From Cinclus cinclus (lineage: Eukaryota > Chordata > Aves > Passeriformes > Cinclidae), in the NCBI RefSeq assembly GCF_963662255.1, contig NC_085046.1, positions 19,673,620-19,737,619 of the forward strand: DNA of 64,000 nucleotides. The letters are read 5' to 3'. The translations under genes were made by a program, and so were the position numbers. The notes beneath the pieces were generated by a model. It saw nothing but the letters and a program-made list of their open reading frames with translations, had not been told where the DNA came from and did not search any database. Below, piece by piece: positions 49,501-61,568 of the stretch (position 1 is its first letter; each line of letters opens with the position of its first letter).

Positions 49501-52500
49501 TGTAACTAGTTCAAGAGACAGCAAGCACAGATTTGACCAGAGTTAAAATTATGATCTGGGGATAAAGGAGCACAAATAAATAGCTTTCCAGATTAATTTG
49601 AAAGAAATTAAATAGAAAAAAAAAATTAAAAAAAATAAAAAAGGGACTCATTACTTCAATAAAGTAATAAAAATATTAATATCTTACACTTAGCACCTTT
49701 CAACTTTGCATGATCCCAAATCACTGTTCACACATTATTGATTTCTTGTTCAAACTCCATTTCTGTGCCTGCTCAGCTATAGCTGACTGTACTTCAAACA
49801 CAAGTAATCTGGAGCTCTGCATCAGAAAATCTCAAGTAAATGTCTTTCATAAACATTGGTTTAACTAACCTTTCATGTGACTTTTTAACCTTTTTTTTTT
49901 TTTTTGTGGGTTGATGTGCTGATTTTAGGCAGGTCCAGCCTCAGGCATTGTGCTGCTGGAGGCTACACTTCACTGTTTCTCTGTTCATTCCCTGAACTGT
50001 CCAGTCTCAGACAAATACCACGTTTTTGCACAGCAGACATCAAGAGCAGCACCAACAAACCAGCTTTGCTGCTCCTACTGTTTAATACAGAATTTTGACA
50101 TTTTGCTTGCAATAATTTTAATAAGGCATTGCTTCCTGATTTTTCTTTTCTCTTTTCTTTTCTTTTCTTTTCTTTTCTTTTCTTTTCTTTTCTTTTCTTT
50201 TCTTTTCTTTTCTTTTCTTTTCTTTTCTTTTTCATGTCTTTCTAGGGCCTTGATATTTATGTTCCTCTTCCATTTCCTGCTCCAGTTCCTTCAACCCCTG
50301 AAGCACAAACTTCCTCATTTTCTTTCCTGTGCCCTCCTCCCCTCCCTTTCCTTCCCTCCCTTCAACCTTATCTTTCTTCCTTAGTTTCTCCCCTCTCATG
50401 GATAATTTCCTGAGAAGAATTTTGGGTTTTGTTTTTTGCTCTATTCTAATTTCAGATATTGCAAAATGAAGATGTCAGGTCCTTTTTTTTCTTTCTTTTT
50501 GTCCACCAATCCCCCCCCCCCCCCCCCCCCCCCCACTCCCCCCACCAAACTGCTTCTTTTTAACTATTTAGGCTCTTACTTTTAAACAGGAATGGTTGTT
50601 TGATACCCAGCCTTCAGGGCATGTAGGGACCAGAGCAGTAGTTGGAACAGGTGGAACAGTTGCACCCTTTGCCCACTGCTTACAAATATATTTTTGCTTT
50701 GTCTCACAGTCAAGAACATCCCATAATCCAGCTGCAGTCCCAGTTCTCATGGCTGCACATCCTGGATTATTTCCTTTATGAGAAAAAAAACCAAAACACA
50801 AAACAACAAACAAAAAAAAGCAAACATGTTGGGTATTTTCTAAAGTGTGAATTATTTAATTATTTGTCAAAATCTTTGAGCAATGACCATTCACATTTTA
50901 CCATGCAACAACATTTGAAAAGAAAATTTATATTTTAGGTGATTTTCATACAGACAGAGTAGTATTTTCTGTTTGAGGAGGTCATGATCAGTACAGAATC
51001 CTATTTTTTTTTTTCATTTTCAATGTCCTGCATAATTAATTCTTTGGGTGGAAAGTAGAGTGAGAGTCTTTATAGTGAATCTTATGTTTTCAAGTGAGAA
51101 TCTAATTTTTATTTATGTTAGGACTGTTTTACTTGAGGTAGTGTTGCCTTGGTCACAAGTGTTTTTCACATAGATGGCAACAACCCCACTGGTGCATACA
51201 GAGGGCAGGTGTGCAAACCTAGACAGCTTCAGGATGAAACTTATCCCATGATGTTTACTGTAATTTTAGATTGTTCTCTCAGAGGGAAACAGAGCTGCCT
51301 AAATTATGCAAGATGCAATGCACAAAATGGTTTTATTTAATGTCTTCTCTGTGCTCTTTCTTAATTTCATAAGTATTTTTAGCATTTTATTTGGGGTTTT
51401 TTGTTGCTGTTGTTGTTTTGGGGTTTTTTTCTTGTTTTTGTTTTTAAATTTCTGTTGGGCACAGACGTCATGTTTTAATGGACCTGTCTACTATGGTGCC
51501 AGGAACCAAAATGAAATTCAGCTATAAATCCATCATTTTATGGCAATTCAAGACATGTGTTTGTTCCCAAGAGCATCCTTTACCTGCATCCATGTTCACC
51601 TTCTGTTTTGCTTATCATGCTCATTTATTCTCCTGATACTGTCCTGAGTTTTCTCACAGGCATCTTTGCTATCAGAAATAATTTACTTTCATCAGCAAAT
51701 TTTGTCACCTTGCTATTTTCCAGATGGTCTGCAAATATATTGAACAGCATGGGCTTTGGCACAGGTTATTTTGGTGAACACACTTCCCCAGTGAAAAATA
51801 GCCTCCATAAAAAAAAATCCTACTTCCAGTCAGTGCCTTTTGATCAGTAATTTTATTCATGTAAGAGCTTTCCTGTGTTAGGTTAGATTAGCTGAAAGGT
51901 GTTTGGCAATTGAGATAGACCACACTTACTAGATTTCCCTCATTCACATGTTCTCAGCTTCTGCGTGGAGCTCTGTGTGGACCTCCCTTTCCAGAAGTGA
52001 TCTTATGTATCTTTCCCACTATATCACCTTTATTAAAGATTCACCTAATTTACTAATGACTCATTCATCTGTATTTCCCCATATCTCCCTGTAACCATTT
52101 TAAATATCAGAACCAAGTTTGTCTTTAGATACATCTAAGCTAAGGCAGTTTTACCAGGAAGTTACAGAATAAAGAAAAGGATTTATTTCATGTAACCTTA
52201 ACAGCTCCTGGGTAGTTTTGCAGGCATGCTTATTCCTGACTTCATGCCATCAATTTCCTCCATAATCTATTTTCTTGATATTTCAGCTTGAAATCGACTC
52301 TCCAAACATACCCTCACAAAGAAACTTTCCAGCACAGAAAGTCCATTTTCTTCTCGATGAACACAGATGCAAGGGAACAGATTTTTCTTTACTGTTCCAG
52401 CCTGATTGTTGAGGAGTGAATTTGGTGTGGGTAGTTTGGTTTGCAAGCTGCAGTGCCAGCTGGAGATTGAGCTCTGGGTGGTGGGACCCAAGGCAAAGAG

Positions 52501-55500
52501 GTGTGAACTGCTGCTGACCCTTTCCATAGCAAAGGGCACAGGCACCAGTGGTCCAGCCAGGTGGCTGGACACCCAAACACTCAGCAGGGGCCAAGGACTC
52601 CAGACATTGCTGTATTTAGAGGTAGGGGTAAAAAAGCCCAAGGTTTCCTTTATTCATGGACCCTCCTTGGAGGCACTCAGCTCAAGATGGTATTTTATTA
52701 TTGCATTATGATTGAATTATTTTAGGGATAAAAAAATCTGGGGAAACCTGGGTTCAAGCTGTTAAGGAAACCTTGTCTGACTGGGTGGGTGTCAGGGTAT
52801 AGCAGGGGACCCAGCTTGGTCCCAGCTCAGGTGGTGTGAACATGACTCCAGAGTGGCACTTGGATGGTCAGAGAGGGAAGATGCCTTAACATGACCTCCG
52901 AGTGCTCTCTTCATACTCTGATTGTCTTCTGACAACACAGACTCCCTGGCATCTTATGGCATTTGCTAAGGTTTTATTAGTCTATGTCTTTCATAATTTT
53001 TATTGTTTTTATTTTATATTTTATATCCTCACTGAAGGTTTTTCAAGAAAGTCTTCAGACAAATGATTACTAAGAGGAACATATTATATCCCACAGAGAG
53101 CAGATTACCTCGTGGAATCATGAAATCTTGTTTTCTGTGATTCTGCACAGTATGAACACATGAATGCAGTTTTCTTAGTATCACATATAAAAATAATAAT
53201 GGCATAGTGATTTTTTTTGTACTTTGGAATTCTAACTTAAAATCTATATTGCAGTTGCTCTGTTTCAAACTCTTCTCCCGTGATAAATTTTTCACTAGTA
53301 GTAAAAGTGTGGCATAGTCTCAGGACCTATTTCTAACTCCTTCTATCTCCCTCTTAAGATGGGACAAGAGTTAATTTTATGGGTAAATATATCAGTTGTC
53401 CTAATATAAAATTGATGTTTAAAATTTTCCCTTTGAAATTAAAATATGGTATTTAAAAACTGCAAGTACTTGTAAAATATACCAAAAGTTTAAAACATAA
53501 AACTCAGAGGACATTACCCACGCAACCTAGAAAGGGACCACAACCTCAGAGAGCACCCACCATCCCTCCTTACAGCACCTACCAGGCATTCCTGCATCCC
53601 AGTGCGTGAAGGAGACAGCTTCACCATTGGCCCAGCTCAAAGTGCCTTTATCCTGCACTTCAGAGAGGCCAAGCCAGAAATATTTCTCAGGCCTCAGCCC
53701 AACAAGGCTAGTCAGATAAGCTTGTTCATACCTGTAAAAGACATCATAAAGATGCAAGTGAAAACAAAGGTTTTTACCCAAATCCTACTAGTCTAATGTG
53801 TTGATGGAATTTTTTCTCCTATTCCTCCATTTAGAATGGGGGAGAAGACCTTACATAGGATTCAGATTACACAGAAACAACAAAAAGAAGCAAGACTTGT
53901 TATTCAGCTAAAGACCTCATCTGTTACGTAAACATTTTGCTGCTTGGTGTTGTGTTAGCTTCACATTCAGCTATTCAACTATTTAAAAGCAAAGAAAAAG
54001 TCATTATCATACCTACTTTCAACTGTGGCTAAGTAACCTTCTTCTCCTTCACAAGTGGTGTTTGCTTCTGAAAATGTTGCTGGAACATGTCCAATAAAAT
54101 AGCAGTAGGTCCCATATCTTCTCCAGCCCTGTAACATGGTTTTAGGATTTTCATACAAATTTTAAATAATTGTGATATCATGTATTAAGTGAAATCTGCC
54201 ATTTAAAAATTAATGAAACACAGTGATAATGAATATTCTGAACTAGAAACTTTTTGCAGTGAAATTACAGATTCCTCCTCAGCGATTTCTGTAAATGTTT
54301 TTTTAAAGTTTAGATTAACTAAGAGGGAGAAACTTCATAATAAATAAAAACAAACTACACTTCTATGTAAATAAAACCAAATAATTCTAATTGATTCTCA
54401 GACAATGTACTTATTTCATCTGAGAAACTGACATTCCATTATCACATACTTACTTTTTTGCAACCTTCAGCAGTAATTTCTTTTTCTCCAGCTATTTGTG
54501 ATGTAGCTTTTCTTTTACAAATGTAGCCAGCCTTCTTCTCACAGACATGGTCTGCCCAATAGCCATTCTGTGTCAGGAAAAAGTTTGAAATAGAAAGAAG
54601 ATAAATATGAATAATCTAAAGAAGATAATATCTTTCTTTATAATTATGTTTTCTTCTTTCTCCTTTTGTTTTAAATGGTTTTCTTTTTCCTCATCCAATT
54701 TTCCTACATGATATTAGATCAAATTGTCTCACATTCAGTGAATTAGTAGACTGGGCTATAGCAGGATAGCCCCAGCTGGCAGGGATAAGAAGGGAGGAGG
54801 GTTCGTGGAGCTGCTCCCTCACCTATTGGGCTGGGTCCTGCACAGGCAGTTGTGTTGTGGGATAGCAAATCAGCAGCCAAAGGGGAGCCAACAGGAATCA
54901 GAGACCAGAGGAATCATATACCAATATTACCACCAGAGGAAAAGGAGAGAATGTACACAAAATACCTTCAGAGAATTATGTTATAGCCCTAATAATTTCA
55001 TTTGTGACTTTCAGATTTACTTGGAGAGAAAACTTCACCAGTGATGTAGTAATGCTTTCTTTTTTTTTTTTTTTTTTTTTTTAAAGATCACATTTAATCT
55101 CATTCTCAGTCTCACTCAATTCAATCCCTACATCTCTTTTTCTGGCATTAACCATTTGCTAAAATAACAGAGCATGTTATTCTTTAATTAAGTAGTTAGT
55201 TTTAATATGGAAGTACAATTTGTATTGAGTAATGTCACCTGGCCCTTGATCAGGACACAGTCCTCTGGCCTGTTGTTTGTAGTGGATGGCTCTCCCAGGT
55301 GCCACTTTGTGTATGTCACTGGGGTACCATCACTCCACTCAAAATACATTTGAACCTTACGGTCGTTCAGCCCGATCCACAGCTTGTCTGTTGGCTCTAA
55401 AGATGGAAACAGAGAGAAGACCTCTTTTGGGACTCCACCCTTTTCACAGCATCAACCATTAAGCTTTGGACATAGAATTCCTTTCACAAATTCATGAAGC

Positions 55501-58500
55501 ATAAAATTATTTAGTATGTTTTATGATAATTTTATAAATTAATAGTCTCATATAGATATTAAAATAAAGACTGCAGGTTTGGAAAATTAAGATGTAAGGA
55601 AATCCTTGCACTGGATGAAGAGATTTTGCTTTTCTTCCTCATTACAGTGGATGTGAATTACCAGCCTAATGCTGATACACCACGATGGTATGATAGAACT
55701 CTAAATAGTTACTTTTCAGTTCCATTGCACTGGTCAAATTTTAAAATACTGGTTTTATGTAACTTAGACCATAATTGTTTTAAGCTTCTTTCAACAAAAT
55801 GAAAAAAAAAAACCCAGCAAAAGCCCCTAAGCCCAGCCCCTCAGACCTACATCAATTATTTTGGCAATAAATAAAATCAGACCTTTGACAACATACAGAA
55901 TTCAGCAGAAACTATCAATTCAGGTGTCTTGTTTTGCATACAGGCAAAGGCAAGAGACCCCCTGGAAATACTCACTGTATCCAAGCTGAGACACCATAAA
56001 GCTGTGCTCCTCAAGGCTTTGGACACTGGCCAAGTGACTCCTTTCCTTCTGACAAGAGGTCAAAGCTCCTTCCCATCCTTTGCTGTCCCTGAAGATCCTG
56101 TAGCAGTGATCTAAATAGGGCACCCATCCACCTGGGCAAGTAACAGGCCCAGGGTCCCCTAGGAACATGTACCAAGGCTTTAGAGGAGATCAATTCCCAT
56201 GCAAGGGACATGACACTGAAAATATTTCCACTCCATCTGTGCAAAAGTCCCAAACTAGGAACTTTCTTTTGAAATTTTCATCATAAGGAAATGATGAACA
56301 CAAAATGTAGTAGACATAAATGTGATTCTCTAAACCAGGCAATTTTTAGCTTGGAGAAGGAAAGCTTTTTAACACAAATAATATCTAATATAAATTCTTA
56401 GTTTATCAAATGTCTGCAACAAATATCTTAATTTTGTAATGTATTAATCAAATTTATTAGTTTTGTAATTCATTAATTTTACCAGCTTCTGTATCACCTA
56501 GTACTTATTTTTCAGATGGGAGAAATCAGACATCTGCAGCTAACATAGAAGGTTTATGAATTTTTAAGGGCTTAAGTATATTGATAGAATAAAAGCCATC
56601 AAGACAAATTTATAGCTAGATGAGTACCTGGGGTCACACCAACAAGGCATTTTTTCATACACCTAAAATATCTTTTCTCACTTCATTGTCTCGATCTTCC
56701 ATTTTCTTGATCTTCCACCACTTCCGCAGTGAACTCTGAACTTGCTTATTTGGATGCTGGTTGACCACAAGTCAGGGAGAGCAACTTAGAACCACACTAA
56801 GTTATGCATCTTTCTTGGGCTTATTTTTACTAATGTCCCTCTTCTGAAAAAAACTTTTGTGTTGCTCTGCCTTTGATGTGTGTGTGTACTTAAAGGGAGA
56901 CCTGGCCACTGAAACAGAGACAGGAGAGACTAGTTGGACATTCTTTGCTTTTATCTGTTTCAGTCTGTGTGTTGTGGAACTGGAGATCAGACTAGAAAGG
57001 TTGCAATTGTAAAAACCAAACCAGAGAAACAAGAAATAGTTGTATTTCTAATAAAATTCTTCTGTTCATCTTTGACAATAATTTGAGCCATTCAGATAAC
57101 AGCTTCTACTTAAATTATCAATATATATCAACATACCTGAAGGAATCAAAGTAAAGTTCCTTTTCTTACAAATATAACCAAGTTTCTGATCACATTCCAA
57201 ATTTTGCCATTTAGCTTCTATTTCAGGATTCAAAACTGCACAGAGATTTCCAGATTCTGGAGATGGGTTTCCTTTGGGAAAAGTACAGAGAAAAAAAAGT
57301 CAACTTTTCTGAATGAAAAACAGAACTCTAAGGTCTAAAATGCACATGAGAGACCACTCCTGGATGAAGTGATGGAGGTCATGTCTTTCCCAGCTTTGGC
57401 AAGAGCTAAGGATTGTCTCCAGGAGAGGAAATGTCTGTATGAAATGTAGTGTGTAAGTTAGGTAAGTGGATACATACCTTTAAACTCATACTTTACTTGC
57501 TAGTCAAGAAGTGGAAGACTGCATTTTTTTGGGAGAGGCATTGTCACTTTCATAGCTAAAGTATTTTTGCAATACATTGAAGGTTTCTGTTTTATATTGC
57601 TGTAGATAAGAGATTTTTCTAAAGGCAAAGCTAGAAAAGCTAATATCTAGCTGATAAGAAAATTTACAGCAGTGTTTGAGGTATGTATATTTTCTCTTTG
57701 GAATCACAAAATCAAAGTCGCATCTACCTGGAGCCCAGTTTAAGTACTGGAAAGGGCTGCCTCCAATCCATTCCCATCCACTACTCAGGTCCAGTCTGTT
57801 GAGTCCAATCCACAGTGCAGAATCTGTACCTTCTGTTAATTCTAAGTTATAAAAATAAGATAAATTATTTTATAAATCTCTTTTGTATTACCAATGGTCA
57901 CTATCAGTGTCTCTAGGAAGACTTGCAATTCGTATATATCTAACTGCGAATATCTGTAGTTACTTTGGTACCTAATAAATTGAAATATGCAAAAGTTTGA
58001 ATACTGTAAAAAGGCAAACAAACAGAACCACCCTGTTTTATTCTATCAACTAATGCAAAAGGAACACAGATTATATACACAGAGTATATTCAAAACAAAA
58101 TTACCTCTGCAGAATAAGCTAAATTCTGTACGTTTAAGTAGAATTATTTGTAGAGTATAAATATAAATAATAATAAATCTAATAATAATAATAATAATAA
58201 TGATAAATAAAAGTAAATTAGTCCTTAAAATCAACAATAAATATTTCTTCCATATCATTCCTTCATCTATATGTGGATAAGTGAGGCTGCAATTTGATAT
58301 CTATAAATAACTGGTATTTTCCTGTTTGCCAAGTGAATGAGAGAAACAGCTGCCAAAACCACATTTTAAATAAAACATGTCCTTCTTTTGGTATAAAGAT
58401 AAATCTTTTTTCTTTCTTTTTAATTTTTTTGAAGTTTCCTTTTGACCAAAAGTAAGACTTTAATTTACTTTTCAGGATTTTTTTCCTGCAAAAAAATTAG

Positions 58501-61500
58501 AAAAAAAAAAGGGTTTATATAAAAGAAGATTTTAAAATATTAACTCAAACTTTTACACTTGCAGGATGCTGAAATGCTTTGAATTCTATATAAATTTGGC
58601 ACAATTTTAATATGAACTTGCAGATTCTAAAAGATTTTTTTTTCTTGCCCACACATATCCATGTCCAAAGGCAATGGCTAAAATCATACTAAATAATCCT
58701 TAGCTATTATGATGGCCTGAACAGATCCTGAATGTAACCCAAAGTTTGCTTTACTGCCCTACCTTTAAGGTATGTTTGTTCATGAATGTCTGTGATACTC
58801 AGTAATTCTGCATTTTGCTGCTGACAGCTCTTCCTGGCTTGGTGCCATGTGAGAGCCGAGTCAGAATTTATTTGGTAGTGAACATTTGTTGACAGATCTG
58901 TAGTCCATGTGCTGTCTTTATCTGTGGAAAGAAAAATAGCAACAGAGGTCATAGTAACTTGCCCAGCGAAAACTGAGTTGCAGGTTCTTGTTCTGTGTGG
59001 CAGGTTCTCATTCATCTCCTTAAATTTCAACTGGGCTGCTCTTTCAAGACCACTGAAAATGTTACAAGCAGAAGGGGAAGGACAAAATTAAGGCTGGTAA
59101 GCTGACAGGTAAAACTGGCCTGTACTGTCTCCTGTTCCATGAAGAGAGACAAGTCAGTAATAACGCCAAGGAACGTGATTGTATGGGAAAATACATTGCA
59201 TGGAGTGTGTGACAGAAGCCCCAGGTAGAAATTCTGAAAAGATGTACAACATCTCCTTCTCTCTCTGGACAGCAGTTCCCTCTGAGACCTGTGAGAGCTA
59301 GCTCTAGACCTGAATTTAGCATCAAAAAAGTTCTTAGATAAATGCCATTCCCTTTCAAAGAGCCTCTGGATGTGCCTGTCACACAGCAATGGTGCTGAGC
59401 AGCACCATGGTCCTCCTCTGATTACCTCTGCATCTTTGATTTGTTGAAGATCTCTACATGCTAAATCAAGAACAACATGAAATTGTATCAGGTATTTGAT
59501 AATTTCCAAAAGTTATATGAAGATTAATTTGTAAAAAAGAACTGGAAGCTGGGAATAGCTTTCAAAAACTCTGAAAATTATTCACTGACCCTGTGTCTCA
59601 TACCTTCAGGGCTCATTGTGTGAGGTATCTTTGCAGGAAGCTGGAAAGCATAGTTGACTAGGGATGTGTGCCACAGTGAAAGTCCACTTTAAACCATGTG
59701 GAGTAAAGGGGCATTCCAATGAAAAAAAAAGGACAATACTGAACAAGAGCCATGGGGAGAAATATATAGGAAAGATGAGATGTGTCATGAGATGAGGTGG
59801 AGATTTCAACAAAATGAATGCAAAGCTCTCCAGGCCACAAAGGGAGATAGAGGGGGAAGTGAGCTCAGATATAGAAGAAAGTGGTTGAAATTGCAGAGAA
59901 TTGCCAGACAGATGTCAAAGGGGTGGAAAGGCTGCTTCCTGGACAATATTAACAGGGCTTAAAAGCATGGATGAAAGGACACATTCCACTTTAGCAAAAA
60001 ACATATATTCACATGAGAATTCGCATGCAGATTGAAACATTAACTTCAACATCAATCTTCCTACAGTGCTCATTTTTGCGCCCACATCCATCACAACAGG
60101 AGCCCTCAGAGAAGGGCTGTACTACAGTGACAGCACACATCCTGGCTGGGAAGCAGTAAGGAGCTCTGAATTATTGTGCTGCTCAGCAACACCCCCACAG
60201 TTAGTGGGAACTGAATGCTGTTTTACTCTTCAATCATTCTCTTCACATCTTCGTGCAACATGTTATTTCCTTGCGCAGTGAGCTGCGGCGTGCGGCAATG
60301 CAGCGCGTACTGAAATACATTCTTGTGAGCCAGGAGATGTTATTACAAAGATAATCATGTTCTGCTCATGCTGGTTCGGCAATGCACTCTGAGGGGAGCT
60401 GGGAGGGATGAGGTCCCTTACCAATGGATGGACAGAAGCCGTACCGCTGGTCCGTGTCGTAGTCTGCAGTGGTCGCGCACCAGAGCCAGCCGTCGGCGCG
60501 GCCCGCGGCCGTGCACCCTGCCCACCACTGCTGCCTGTACTTGAAAGGGAACACACACGGCGCCCCAAAAGCGTTTCCTAGCAGTGTGAAGGTCTCTGAG
60601 AAGGAAAAAAAATATGATAACGTGAATACGAAAAGTAAGAAATGGATGTAAACTAGGGAAAAATTAAGGTCTGTGGCAGAATTGCATCTCAAAGCGCTTT
60701 CTATGGTTCCTGTCCCATAATCATAAATTGTTTCAGCACTTTTTCAGGCTTCAGCTGCTGACATATGTTTCAGAGCAGCGCTATTCTGATGTTAAGCAAT
60801 ATATCATAGATGAGATCTATAATTTAATTTCTGACCAGTATGCTTTTACAGTACCAATAAGGCTCCAGAAATCTACCTAAGATACTTCAATTTCAAGCAA
60901 TGTTAAGATTTACATAACACGTGCAAGAGCAGGAACTAATATTTATAAGTCTTTATTCCTGGAAAAAAGTAACCATATATTAGACTATCTCTCTCTGGTT
61001 TTATTTCAGTGACCATTTAAGTATCTCATAGAGTGAAGCAGCTTCCCAGATGCAAAGCTAGGCATTCAGTGCTCAGATATCCTGTGAGGTGGTTTTCAGA
61101 GCATTCATTCTGGATGTGGGAAAGCCATTCAGAGCAATCAGACCTCAGCTAATAAAAAAAGGTAATTGCATTGGTGAGTATAATTATACCATGAGCATCC
61201 TCATCTGCTGAGTCAAAAAAGCCATGCTTCCTGTACTTAAATCAGTACTTTCAGACCTTCCTCCCATATCCTGCTTCATTCATGGGGATGTAAATTTCAT
61301 ATCCCTGTGACTGTATAAGAAGCTTATCAATGTTCATGTGCTCTGTTAATCATGCAGTGACAAAGTATGGTGAGCAATAGTGACTTTAAAGATAATTTTG
61401 TATAGCATGAGAGTAAGTATGTATATACATAATCACTAAAAATATGTATTTATAGAATATATAGAGAGTACAAGTAATATTTACAGTATTTGAAATAATA

Positions 61501-61525
61501 ATGTACTATAATACATAAACTAAAA

Positions 61526-61568
<43 letters not shown>

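Noticed and set aside
49950..50384. Long plus-strand open frame rich in Phe, Leu and Ser
   Set aside because: It is produced by the (TTTTC)n repeat; no homology, no splice context and opposite to the gene A transcript.
52267..52641. Several overlapping 60-120 codon frames on both strands
   Set aside because: They coincide with a GC-richer block with few stop codons; no family is recognised and none joins the receptor exons in phase.
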